Assembly (NCBI GenBank): GCA_000827325.1
Contig: KN832877.1
Coordinates: 992,001 to 1,056,000, forward strand
Length of the DNA stretch: 64,000 nucleotides
Direction of reading: 5' to 3'
Source: Oidiodendron maius Zn
Taxonomy: Eukaryota; Ascomycota; Leotiomycetes; Myxotrichaceae
Part shown: piece after piece, positions 20,502-31,319 of the stretch
Layout: each line of letters opens with the position of its first letter
Numbering within the stretch: the stretch's first letter is position 1
Translations under genes and position numbers: made by a program
Notes under the pieces: generated by a model
The model's database searches: none
The model's input: only the letters and a program-made list of their open reading frames with translations
What the model was told of the DNA's origin: nothing

Positions 20502-22651
20502 CTACAAGGCAAGTTCGCTCCCCAACTTGCCCATGAGTAGTGCCTTGACCTGTGCCCCTTTTTCCAGAACCGCTTTGCCTGTCGGTAAACATAACAGAGC
20601 ATTCGCGCTCTTCAGACTGCCGACTCGTGAACTTCGCTGTCTACCAGTACTCTTAGCATATATTAAGCCGTCTGTACCAATAGTAGCTATTGCGCGATGA
20701 TATTCAGGGCGCTGGGGATCAAGGCGGAAGTCGTGGCCTAAAGTCACCAGTATTTTCGGCAATCCAGCGGGAGAAATACCAGAAGCAAAGTGCAGGGACG
20801 GCAATACAAAGAGGTGGAACGTAACTATGGCCGAAACGGGATTTCCAGGTAATGAGAATATAAGTTTCTGGTTTGAACTGCCAACCTTGCTCGGAACTGT
20901 AACCGTCGCGAAGGTTGTCGGCTTACCAGGTTTCATGGACACTCGGCCGAAATGGATTGTCCCTCCTAGTGATCTCTCAATCGTAGGTTTCAAGAGATCT
21001 AGCTCGCCCATCGATACTCCGCCCGAAGTAATAATGACATCAACTTCCTGGAATGCATCTCGAAGCTTCTGTTCTAAGTCCCCAGGCGTATCTCGCGCAA
21101 TTCCAAGGTCAACTGCTTCGAATCCATAGCTCTTCACAGCAGCCATAAGCGTAGGCCGATTGCAATCTCGAACTTCTCCCAGGCGTAGCGATCCAGGCCG
21201 ACTATGCTGCACAATTTCATCGCCAGTAGAAAGTATCCCGACAACGGGCTTTTTATACACTGCAACTTCTGCTTTTCCAACAGATGCCAGCAATCCTAGC
21301 TCACCTCCGTTTGTTGATATCTCAGTTCCTTTCCGAAGGATAACCTCGCCATCCTCAATATCACTTCCAATTTCTCGCACATTCTCACCGGGCTTGACAT
21401 TATCAGCCATAATTTCAACTTCCAGCTCTTCTTTTCCATCCAGAGTCGCGGATTTCAAGTTCGTGTCCTCAACCATTACCACAGCGTTGGCACCTGGGGG
21501 TAGAGGAGCGCCAGTCGTAATGCGAGCAACCTGGCCGGAACCTAAGGGAGGAACTTCAACCGGTGATGCATGAGAGATGGATGCAACGGGAAATACTCCA
21601 CGGCTGGAAGAGCCGTCTTCTTGAGCAATCACCGCATAGCCATCAACAGTACTTGCTCGATATGCCGGGACTGCCTCAGTAGCCGTAACATTTTCAGCTA
21701 GTACGTTGCCGATCATGTTCCCATCAACCATCACCATTGTAGAGGATGGGGATGGTGTAAATTGTTCAATGAGACGTAGTGCATCTTCTACTGATAACAT
21801 AGTGTATGGAGATGACCGATTCCGTCGCGTTGGTCCAAGGCTTGGGTCATTTGATCGGGGTTCCTCGCTTTGGGTTGTATGCCGAATTGGCATAGCATGT
21901 CCATGAGCATGGTCATGAGAGTGTTCGTGAGAATGTCCACGGGAATCACCATGGAAATGATTGTGACTACCAGAATGTGACGGAAGTCGACGTGGTCCTG
22001 GCCATACGCCGGCCTCTTTTTCGAGTCTCTCAACCCCGCCTGCATGAAGTTGTCTTGAATCTGCTCCTGCTGCTTGCTTGCAAGCGTGGGGAAGTAATTT
22101 CACAATTGCTCTCAAGTTCTCCCTAGATGCTTTGGGGGACCCAGGAAGAGTGATAATGATAGTGTTCTTGCGTACCCCAGCCACGGTTCTAGACATCACG
22201 GCAACTGATTGCAGTAAGCTACACGTAGGGCAAGTTGGCTTAGAAAGCTTACAAGGAGTAACATCCAATGAGGTGGCTAGCATTCCATGTACAAGACCAG
22301 GTGCTTGCTTGTGCAAGAGAGGAGTAACCGCCTAAGAGCAAGTCATTACATATTCTCCACGCCAATGCAAGGCTCACATACCTCAGGTGTAACATCACTG
22401 ACAGCAAACCCCGTGCCCCCCGTAGTAACTATAAGATTCACGGGATTCTCAGCATCTGCCCAGGCCAAGATGCTCCGCTGGATATCCAGCACTTCATCGC
22501 TCACAATCTTTGCATCTGACACCTCCCAAATTCCGCTTTCCTGATTCTCAAACACATCTTTTAAAGCTTCAACACAGAAGTCCGTTGACGGATCTTTGGA
22601 CGCAGTCGTGGATACTACAAGAATTGCGGCTCTGAAATCCGGGGTCGGCAT
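20502..22651 (-). CDS. cnxE: Molybdenum cofactor biosynthesis fusion enzyme (MogA-MoeA, gephyrin/CnxE type)
   Basis: The enzyme adenylates molybdopterin (MogA part) and inserts molybdate (MoeA part), completing the cofactor of nitrate reductase and related enzymes. Exons are 22651-22382, 22331-22253 and 22204-20502, about 683 residues. The MogA domain starts MPTPDFRAAILVVS and has TTGGTGFAVSDVTPE. Intron 22205-22252 (48 nt) has no stop in frame; splicing it gives VTPFAVMSRTVAGVRK, the family sequence, whereas reading through adds 16 Cys-containing residues. The MoeA domain has PAYRASTVDGYAV, STGDEIV, SGGVSMGE and SLPGNPVSA. Between them is a His-rich linker (about 21893-21980). An ATG at 22837 upstream is less likely as start, since it adds a poorly conserved 62-residue leader. 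Confidence 0.92.
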
Positions 22652-23228
22652 CTTGTGTGGTTGAATATCATTAGAACGCCAAGAAAATGCGAGCTTCAAG
22701 TTATTGTCGGCTCTAAACCACAGTGAGTTCCCACTAGCAGTAGCTGTCCATGATGTGTCTCGCTTTTTCTTTCCCCGACCCACCATATCCATGCTTCTGA
22801 AACTGAAAGGAAGAAAAGAAATGTTAGAAGTAGACAATAATACTCCTGGATATAAATCTATGAAAAACCAAGGAGTTTTTGGTTGGATTTTAACGTTGTG
22901 TACAATATTGTCTGGTCAATGTGGTAATTGCTGAGTTTATTGGAGGCTGCATTCACATAACCCTCCATTTCCGCGCTTGCCGGTGCTATAGACTAAAACC
23001 TTATAATAGAGTTGTGGTTTAACTTCCAGTCATTTATATCAACACCAAGCTTCCTGCTGTACCCAGGTCTGGCGCCTTTAAATCTTCGGCGCGGGATGTG
23101 ACAGGCTATCCTTGCGTACAATTCTATGGTGCTGCACAGCTACCGAGATCACTTGCAGCCGTCATCATTCTTCTTGTCACGACGCGTCTCTGCAACTGCA
23201 CCGGCGCCTGACCAGTTTTCGAGCCAAA
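22652..23228. other. Divergent intergenic region, cnxE / POP5
   Basis: This 577-bp region separates two divergent starts and should hold both promoters. I looked for GATA-type sites expected of a nitrate-linked gene but found no convincing cluster. No coding frame is supported apart from the leader continuing from cnxE to 22837. Confidence 0.45.
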
Positions 23229-23851
23229 ATGGTACGGCTCAAGAATCGGTATCTACTGGTCAACATTCTGTATCCTGAATTGAATTACCAGCCAAAAGAT
23301 CCCAAGATCCCACATGTGGTTATCTTCAACCAGCCAACGACCGGTTCCCTTACGGCCTCAGCCTTAGTAAAGGGACTGAGAGCAGAGGTTGCAGAGCTAT
23401 TTGGCGACTATGGGGCTGGAGCTGTTAATGAGAGGCTTGTCGGTAAGATCCTATCTACGTATCAAGACGAACTGGGGACGCTAAATTATCTCCAGTCAAA
23501 TATTTATCGAATGCCACATCAACCTTCATCCTTCGAGTCTCACGCGACCATTATAGAATTGCATGGGCCGCGCTGTCTCTAATGAACAGAGTACCCGTTA
23601 AAGATGGCAGAAGCTGTGTCTTCCGGGTTGTTCGAGTGAGCGGGACAATTAGAAAGGCGCAAGAAGAACTCATCCGCAGATCAAGAGAGATGATCTTGAA
23701 AGCACAGCGAGAAATGGACGAGCAAGGCGACTCGACTCTCAAGAATATATTTGGCAAAATCGAAGACACAGTTGATTCGACGATGGCTGTTCAAATGGCA
23801 GATAGGAGTGACACCGATGAAGATGAGAACGAACTCAGTGATGAGGACTGA
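23229..23851 (+). CDS. POP5: Ribonuclease P/MRP protein subunit Pop5
   Basis: Pop5 is a core protein of RNase P (tRNA 5' processing) and RNase MRP (rRNA processing). Exons 23229-23442 and 23496-23851 give 189 residues. The start MVRLKNRYLLVNILYPE is typical. The intron removes 53 nt and joins RLV to VKYLSNATSTFILRVSRDHY, the conserved RNA-binding strand, followed by WAALSLMNRVPVKDGRSC and RVVRVSGTIRKAQEE. The C-terminus is acidic. Its stop codon is only 7 bases from the stop of GPN2 on the other strand, so the mature 3' ends must overlap. The identification is firm. Confidence 0.93.
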
Positions 23852-23858
23852 AAATGGT

Positions 23859-25013
23859 TCATTTATTCTTTCTAATGATCTTTATACCACTTCCACCTGG
23901 AGGTAACGGCATGCCTTCCATATCGTCGTCATCATCATCCATGAAGTTGGCTTCCTTCAAATTCTCGGCCTCATCCCGAATCTTGGCTTGTTCCGCCCAG
24001 TCTTTCCTCTCTAACTCGTCATATTCCTCTTTGGCATCCAACCACCTTTCCTGGACATCCCTCACATCCATAGTCGTCACACCTTCTCGCATCGCAACCT
24101 GCCAGACGGTATCGTTTGCCCCCTCGGCACTCCCGAATGCGTAACCACCGGCCCGGTCTATAACCTGAAGCAGATGCATCATACTCCTCTTGTCTTCGAC
24201 AGCTAGAGTCTCGAATCCTACAAGCCCGAACCCGTCCACAAGTTCCACAATCGCTTTGTTTAGGCCCGCGAACTTCTCACTTATTGTCGGTGATTCGTCT
24301 TGGAGGTGTGGGAGGAGGTATGAGAGATCTTGGACATTGGTATAAAAGTCGAGATTGAAAGGCAAGGGCCCGTATTCGGAGAGCTTGTCGATCTTGGTTA
24401 AGACATTGAGGTGTGGAAGATCCATCTGCAGCATAGCGCGCAGAGAGAGTATGAGGTTGGATATGTAAAGCGAAGGGAGAGTGAGGCAGTAAGAATCGGA
24501 GAGATGCATGACGACGAGCTGCGCGAAAGTCAGTGAAAGCAAGCTTGCTGAATGAATTGGGAGCGCACTCTGTAGCCAAGCTTCTGTAACCTAAAGAAGA
24601 TATTCCGCAGTGATGAATGGTGTGTGTACAGCTCAACCTGTCCTGGACAGTCGAATAGCACATAGTCTTCACCCAGTTCGCTCAGTCCTTGTTCCAGCCA
24701 CTCCATGTTATGTTCCAGTTCCTCAAGAGCGTACAACACGCCACCATTTGGACCAAGGTTGTCCTCGTCCATGATCTCTTCCAATTTTATCAGATCTCGC
24801 ACGTCTACTGCACATGGGTAGCTGGTCTGGTCATTTGCCGGGTCGAGGTTCACGACTGAACATTTCCTTCCTATGGCAGACATGAACTGATGCACTGTAG
24901 GTTGTCAGCTATATAAATGGCAGCGCGGTGGCGTCTGAAAAGATCATACTCCCGTTGCAATATGTGCTCTTGCCAGCGCCAGGGCTGCCCAGCACAAGCT
25001 GTGCAAAAGGCAT
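23859..25013 (-). CDS. GPN2: GPN-loop GTPase 2
   Basis: GPN2 is a small GTPase needed to assemble RNA polymerases II and III and bring them into the nucleus. Exons 25013-24950, 24894-24569 and 24518-23859 give 349 residues, matching the yeast length. The P-loop GSPGAGKST is at residues 9-17, the defining Gly-Pro-Asn loop is in DNLGPNGGVLYALEELE, the DxxG-like motif is DCPGQVELY and the base-recognition motif TKID follows. The C-terminus carries a run of Asp residues. The first exon encodes only 21 residues and the P-loop; the splice is in phase with the donor GTATGA. Confidence 0.94.
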
Positions 25014-25394
25014 CTTTGTTGTGAAAGTGTATGTTCCAGGCCCTGTAACAGAACCTTGTTCTGATGACCGTTCAGACAATGGCGGGGAGGTGGGGTATTG
25101 TTCTTCTAAAGTGGTGCTGTTTGAATGTTGTTATTTGTATGATTACTGGAGTAAGTGAAGTAAGATACTTCAGCATGAAAAGCGTTCTCCAGAAATTCGG
25201 ATATCTTCTAGTATCATGAACTTGGGCACAAAATATCTGAGAAATAATTTAGAGCTTGAGGTCTTTCAACCAGCTTTTGGCACATGAAGGCGGTGTAGTC
25301 GCGGCAGAATAATTTCGCAGCTTGCTTGACATCAACAATGTCTTAAAACGTTTACATCTGCCTGTACACCCCTAGGTTCCTCTGTTACTCCAAG
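25014..25394. promoter_or_regulatory. Bidirectional promoter region, GPN2 / BUB3
   Basis: The 381 bp between these divergent starts should serve both genes. No clear TATA box or E-box is visible. No coding frame is supported. Confidence 0.45.
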
Positions 25395-26619
25395 ATGGCA
25401 CCAGGTAAGTACAGATGAATAGCAATTGCGCACCCCACTGTCAGAAAATGCCTGCTAATTGTTAGAAAAAGCCATTCAATTCGAGCTCTCAAATCCTCCC
25501 AACGACGCGGTTTCCTCTGTACAATTCGCTCCCAACTCGCCGACGAGATTGCTCGTATCTTCGTGGGATAAACATGTCTACCTGTATGAAACACATGGTG
25601 AAGAGGCGGGCGGAAAGCTGATCGAGAAGTATGAACATCGCGCGCCCGTACTCGATGTGTGCTTCGGAGTGGACGACAACGAGGCCTTCAGCGCTGGGAT
25701 GGACTGGCAGGTGAAGAGGTAGGGAAACGAGCTTTGAGAGCATATGAGACGGATGCTAATTTCCAATACAGGATAAACCTTGAAACACGTGAACAGATAG
25801 TTCTGGGTGCACATGGCGCACCAGTGAAGTCTGTGGTGTATAGTAAAGAGCATTGTAAGTCTGGATTCTCGATCAATAAACCCAAAGCTAACCACTCTCA
25901 TAGCCCTACTAATCTCCGCATCATGGGACTGTACGCTCCACTTCCACGACCTCAGGAACCCAGATAAAGAACCTATCAAGATCGCCCTCCCCCAGAAACC
26001 CCACTCCCTCTCCATAACCCCTACCAAGCTTGTCGTCGCCATGTCCGCCCGCCTCCTCTACATCTACGAGCTACAAAATCCCCTCCTTGCCCCCGACGCA
26101 ACCAACGGCTCCTCAGGCCTCAAGCCCTGGCAACAGCGCGAGTCCTCTCTGAAATTCATGACGCGTGCTGTGGCATGCATGCCCAACGATGACGGGTACG
26201 CTACTAGTAGCATCGAGGGCCGTGTCGCCGTCGAATGGTTTGATCCCTCGCCAGATTCTCAGGCGCGCAAGTACGCCTTCAAGTGCCACCGGCAACCGGA
26301 CCCGGAGAATGAGGGCACAGATATAGTATATCCTGTCAACGCGCTAGCATTCCATCCTACCTTCGGCACATTCGCTTCCGGTGGAGGAGATGGCATCGTC
26401 GCGCTCTGGGACGCGGTTGCCAAGAGGCGAATCCGGCAGTATCAGAAGTACCCGACGAGTATTGCGTCATTGGCATTCTCAAGCGATGGGAAGTACTTGG
26501 CTGTGGGTGCTTGTCCAGGGTTTGAGAATGGGCAAGAGGAGTATTCTGGGGAGGGGGCGACGAAGGTGTATATTAGGGAGTTATCGGAGACGGAGGCCAA
26601 AGGCAAAGGAGCAAAGTGA
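25395..26619 (+). CDS. BUB3: Spindle checkpoint WD40 protein Bub3
   Basis: Bub3 binds phosphorylated MELT motifs of the kinetochore and brings Bub1 and Mad3 there. Exons 25395-25404, 25466-25718, 25772-25854 and 25904-26619 give 353 residues. WD40-like blades include AVSSVQFAPNSPTRLLVSSW, ALLISASWDCTLHFHDLRNP formed across the third intron, and NALAFHPTFGTFASGGGDG. The conserved EGRVAVEWF, typical of Bub3, is present at about residue 240. The first exon is only 10 nt (MAP plus one base). A similar WD protein, Rae1, lacks the EGRVAVEWF context seen here, which makes Bub3 the better call. Confidence 0.93.
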
Positions 26620-26996
26620 TCTCAGGATGAACACTAGGGGGAGCGGGGCCATCCTTTTAGCAGGGCGTTTATGTGTATGATAAAAATGGATGCCGAGCTG
26701 CTTGATGTCTCGATATGGCGGTAAGATAGAGAAGCACAATATCGAACTATCAAGCAAGTAATGGTTGATTTCTACATACTTTGCGATTATACTCTATTGC
26801 AAATGTTCAGCCCAGTATTCAATAGAAAGTAGAAGGTATCATGCTATCATATTTGACTAACTGGAGCAAAGCTACTACCGATGTCCCACCTCGGAACACC
26901 TGACCTCTTCTAATCTTCATCTACAAGCCAAGCAGTATAATTCGCACTTGAATCCTTCTTTACAGGAAGCCAATATCGCCTAGGAATAAATTCATC
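26620..26996. other. Convergent intergenic region downstream of BUB3
   Basis: This AT-rich region between BUB3 and the facing unknown gene has no supported frame. It probably holds 3' untranslated sequence. Confidence 0.45.
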
Positions 26997-27693
26997 TCAG
27001 AATCTCAGTTTTTTATCTCTTAAAGGCGGATCGAATGGCAAAGAAATTACTTTAGAACTTCCCCTGACTTCGCGTCGTGAAATTGAAGTTTGGGGAGACT
27101 GAGCCTCAGACATCTTATCAGATGTGAAATCCTTATCCCTTTCATAGCAGTAATATCGCCTACCAGATAGTGTTGAGTTCACATGAACGAGGCTAGAATC
27201 TTGCGTCGACCCTGCAAGCAATTGAGATGCACTGCAGGAGTATTTTCTTTCGATAAACTGGTGTGTTGAGATGATATCTCCTCGTCATCTATCTGCCCAC
27301 CGTCATTTCTGCATCCGGCATAGATGGCTCTGGAGATTTGCAAATTAATATCTGAGTATCTCCAAGCTCGACAGAAACCTGAGAGTCACATGCAATCGTT
27401 CTTGGTATCTCAGTCAATGTCAATGCTCGACAGGCAATGGTGGAAAGACGTCTCTCGTAGCTGTATTGATCGTTTGATGCTACTGAGATAGAGTTATGTG
27501 CCTTTGGGCTGATGATTATATCATCTGCGTCCATAGCAATGTTACTTGTCTTAGGCCATTGAGGCCTCCATATATCATTTACTTCTTGCCATGCCTTCCG
27601 GTCCACATTGAGATCTGCAAAGCTTGTAGTATGATTTTGCAATCCACCTAACGCACAATCAGAATAGTCTTCGATATCATCATCACTTTTCAT
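26997..27693 (-). CDS. Probable 3' exons of the unknown charged-protein gene (uncertain)
   Basis: Two open blocks on the minus strand, 27289-27693 (starting MKSDDDIEDYSDCALGG) and 26997-27221 (ending FDPPLRDKKLRF), share the Ser/Asp-rich composition of the gene just upstream at 27706-29528. A possible intron joining the first block to that gene would start at a weak GTCTCT donor near 27766 and end at the CTAG at about 27705, in phase. I found no clean junction between the two blocks here. They may be the true C-terminus of that gene, a separate small gene, or chance frames. Confidence 0.35.
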
Positions 27694-27705
27694 TTCGCAC
27701 TTAGC

Positions 27706-29528
27706 CTAGAGCAGACATGAATTGATACTATCTTCCATTTCAACGTCGCTTTCTTTTCCAGAGACCTTATCCGGAGGCGCATCACGGCCTTGCTCGTGCT
27801 CCTCGTCTGTCCTATGTATCTCGGAGTGCGCTTTGTCACCCATAGAGGATTCATAATCGTTACTTTCATTGCTATCACTGAAATATACTCGACTTCGCGT
27901 GGAGACGGCGGCTAATTCTTGGAATCCATCGAGCTCATCTTTCCTATGACGCAGTGGTGAATTCGAGAAGAATAAGGACGGGTCCCGTGCCTTGTGGCCT
28001 TTCTTACTACCAGTATCATGCTCGGGCAACGCCTTAGGCTTCCTTTGCGGTAGTCCTAGAGTCAAAGATTGTGACTCGCCCTCTTCCTCTTCCCCTGTTG
28101 CGTGTTCACCGAATTTCATTTTCCGCACGTCTGATTCCTTTCGGGCAAGAGGAGAACTTATAGTGCCCGGTGTCGCAATGTCCAAGATGAGACTACTATC
28201 AGATGTCCACTCTGGGCCTTCTTCATCTTTCTCAAAGATATTCCGGCCACAGTGATCATGGACGAAAGGAGGAAGAGATATAAAACTCTCCTCACATAAG
28301 TCGTTGTACGGTGCTAATGTAGGCTGTTTCTTGAGGTGCAGATGTCCATCGGTTTCGCTATGGGATGGAGGGGTATCCTGATATTCAAGCTTAACCTCTT
28401 TTTCAGCTACTAGAGTCAACTCGGCCAATGAGACTCTGAGTTTGTTGGATTTTGGTGGAAGCCTTCCCCTTTGCGGAATTGGCATCGGCCTCCCAATAGG
28501 AAATGCCTCTAGGCCCTCAAATCCGTCCGCATATGTAGGACTCCGCGGGGAGTTGTTTTGAGTATGAGTTGCTTTTTTTCGCGGTCTTGGCAAGCGAAAC
28601 CTTGAGATGTCGATTATCCCAAACATTTTTCGCCTGTTTACTTTGACAGGATGTCTCGCTGCAGTCTTGCGAGGCTTTGAACTCCCAACATCCACTGATA
28701 ACTGGGAGATGGGATCCTGTGATAGCTCTCGGACTTCTTCGGGAAACGAATCAGCAGGGATGTATCAAAGACTGCTAGAATACACACCGTTATGGCTTGG
28801 TAGATTCAATTCGGCAGTTCTTTCACATGCCAATACCAACTTATCAACAGAGAGCCTACGAGGCTGCTTCTTTCTAGTTTTGCCATTTCGTTGCCTCCTT
28901 TTCTTGCCTAGCTCTTCATTCCCTTCGTTGTCAGTATTGCTTGCTTCACATAGCCGCTCGTATGATTTCAGTGTGTCTCTATCTGGAGTCTCAAGAAGAG
29001 ATTTCAAGTTGCATGACGGCCGCTGGTCCAGTGTTACAGGCCGTTCTCGTGGACTGCAACTATCCTCGAGTCCAATAGTAAGGCTCGCAAGGTTGAGCTC
29101 ATCCAATCCATCATTTCCATCAGCTCTGCAACAACTTCTAGTTAGCGCAACTTGTGTCATTGAACTCGAGAGTTATTATCTGTTCTATCGAGTGCAAGGA
29201 ACACCGCAGTAATGATTACTTACTCTAGCCCTTTAGCTCCATTCGTATGATCTTCTTTCCCCTTCCCTTTCCGTCCTTCACCAAATTCTCTTAACTGAGC
29301 ATCAGCCAATGGCAACTGCAGAATAGCACCCTCTCTCCTCAAATTCTCCTGGAGCCTCTCCTGGAGCCTGCGCAACCTAAGCTTCTTGAATCTCCGAGGG
29401 TTCGGTGTGTGTAACAGGGAGCGTCTAATAGCCTCTACTGAGACATTAGGAGGCGTGGGTTGGGGAAATTTGTCTTCTTTTATCTTCGGGAGGGAATGGC
29501 GAGCAGGATGGGCTGTAGTTATCGCCAT
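27706..29528 (-). CDS. Hypothetical charged, low-complexity protein
   Basis: I do not recognise this protein. Exon 1 (from 29528, MAITTAHPARHSLPKIKEDK) has a basic helical stretch, RRFKKLRLRRLQERLQENLR. It joins by the donor GTAAGT near 29222 to an exon beginning ADGNDGLDELNLASLT, and by a 48-nt intron near 28730-28780 to a long third exon. That exon has basic patches (KPRKTAARHPVKVNRRKMF, then RFRLPRPRKK) that look like nuclear-localisation signals, then a Ser/Glu-rich tail. No signal peptide or membrane helix is seen. The C-terminus is either at 27706 or continues into the next blocks. A nuclear, largely disordered protein is the best inference. Confidence 0.55.
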
Positions 29529-30051
29529 GCTGCCAAACTCTCTGCTTATCAAGCGTAATCTTCATCGATAGTGGAAGGATGTTCAAAGTGATACAATTAA
29601 ATTGAAATATGGAGATTTGTATTCGAGAAGCGTTAAATGTGCAAAGGGGAAGTGGTGATGGAGCTTTAAGTTAAGAGGAGAAAGGACCGCATGAAAGAGT
29701 TCCATCACGTGACCAAACATCTTCCCTTTTGATTACTTAGGTAGATTTTTGTAATAGGTGTCAATGTGACTGGAAAATGTCATTTTTCTCATCATTCTTT
29801 GAATTAAACGTACGTATAAAATGCGGAGGCAAATCACAAATAAGTCCATCTTTCTCCCAGTTCATATGAGGCTTGTCATATGTCCGTGAAACTGTGTCAA
29901 TCCAGACCAGGGTATCCAGCAAGACTTCGGCCCATCTCTCCCAACTGCGCGAGAGCGAGTAACCTGACACTCATGAACAACGCCTATAGTGCAAAACGAG
30001 TGTACAAACAAAAAAAGGGGGGGGATTTTTTGTGCAAACTTTCTAGCAAGC
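29529..30051. other. Intergenic region between the hypothetical gene and BQT4 stop
   Basis: Both flanking genes are on the minus strand. A CACGTG motif lies at 29706-29711, about 180 bp upstream of the hypothetical start. Short frames at 29761-29970 look like nothing known. A poly-A/poly-G run sits at about 30008-30026. Confidence 0.45.
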
Positions 30052-31319
30052 TTAAATTACGGTGAAGGCGTATTGGATCGCGGCACTGGTATGCAGGTTA
30101 GAACAGGATATCGAAGGGCAAACAGCATGCACATACCCAATGACTAAAGTGGCGCTGATTCCAATTAAAGCCCGCGTCTTTATCTTCTCCTTCCTCAGGT
30201 CAGATTCAACCTTTGCTTTCTTTGCTGGGGTAGATTCCTTCTCCTTCTCCTCTGTATCTTCCTCAACCTTTCGCTTCTTGGGATTGCTTGGGCCCGCATC
30301 ATTCTCGGTCTTTGTAGCTTCTTCAACCATCCGCTTAGCCTCAGCAATCATGGCTGCTGTATCCTCTGGTAATGGCAGATCGGGTAATCCAGCTGGCATT
30401 TCCACCTCTACACGCGTGTGGATTGTCTCCACGTCTCCTTTGACCTCAACATCCTTATCAACATTGACCTTAACTACAGGCTCAGCCTTATCCGTAACTT
30501 TCTCGACCGGTTTAATATCCTCGCTAGCGACAGCCTTCAAAGCTTGCTGAAGGTTCTTGGTAGCGGGTTTGGTAGAAGGTTCTGTCGAATCTGCCTTCTC
30601 TGCTTTCGACTTCCGGGACCGAGTTGATCCTGCCTTTTTTGGAGAGGCCGATTTAGTTGGAGATGCGGACCGGCGCGATCGGGCTCGACTTGGGGAGGGA
30701 GCAGCCAGCGATTCTTGTGGTATTAGGAATTTTGGAGGGGGGGATATCGTCTTAGGTGTAGCCTCTTTTGATGTATTGACCTCAATGGGCGTATTATCCA
30801 AGAGGGCTCTGATCCACGGCTCGATGCGGTACTCTACAGCAAGCTCTAGAGCGTATTGCGGTGGGATCCAAATATTGCCAGCCGTCTCCTCTGGGCTTGT
30901 TGACTCAAGGCTCTTGATATATTTGCGTTCCATCTCCTCCTCGGCCTGTTCGGCGTAAGGGAAGGTCGCTTTGAACATGCCCGTCGCACTGATATACCCA
31001 TCGTGGCTGCGGCGCATCAGGAAATACGAGGCTGGCGACGGCTTGAAGATGCCCGACACGATATTCTTGGGCAACGGAGCCCGCAAGTGTGCATAGTCGA
31101 AAGTCCCCAGGCTCTTCGGCTTCGTAGCGCTGCTCATTACTACCTGGCCGACCTTGACAGCAAGATCTGTCTGGCCGAGGCGGCGTCGCGCAACCAGGAC
31201 ATCATCTAGGCCATATTAGTGACGTGTAATGCTTTGGCGCATCCGGCGCGCTTACATGGAGGGATCTCGTCGGTCATCAGAGGATTGAATTTCGAGGGAA
31301 GATGACGGGTGGACGCCAT
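30052..31319 (-). CDS. bqt4: Bqt4-like inner nuclear membrane protein with KilA-N/APSES-type domain
   Basis: In fission yeast Bqt4 anchors telomeres to the nuclear envelope. Exons 31319-31256, 31205-30137 and 30085-30052 give 388 residues. The start reads MASTRHLPSKFNPLMTDEIP. The APSES/KilA-N-like domain (about residues 50-150) contains LMRRSHDGYISATGMFKATF and GNIWIPPQYALELAVEY. A long Lys/Ser/Glu-rich linker with bipartite basic patches (PKKRKVEEDTEEKEKE) follows. The last 20 residues, GISATLVIGAAIQYAFTVI, form a single tail-anchor helix. That helix is only made when the 51-nt stop-free intron 30086-30136 is removed. The domain order (APSES, linker, C-terminal membrane helix) supports Bqt4 over the soluble APSES transcription factors. 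Confidence 0.88.

Noticed and set aside
22205-22252. Cys-containing insert in the MogA domain (CKLSKPTCPTC) as a possible metal site
   Set aside because: It is better explained as a 48-nt stop-free intron with GTAAGC and CAG ends; removing it restores the family sequence.
30001-30030. A-run followed by G-run as a possible mobile-element tail
   Set aside because: No target-site duplication or element body could be found around it; likely a simple-sequence tract.
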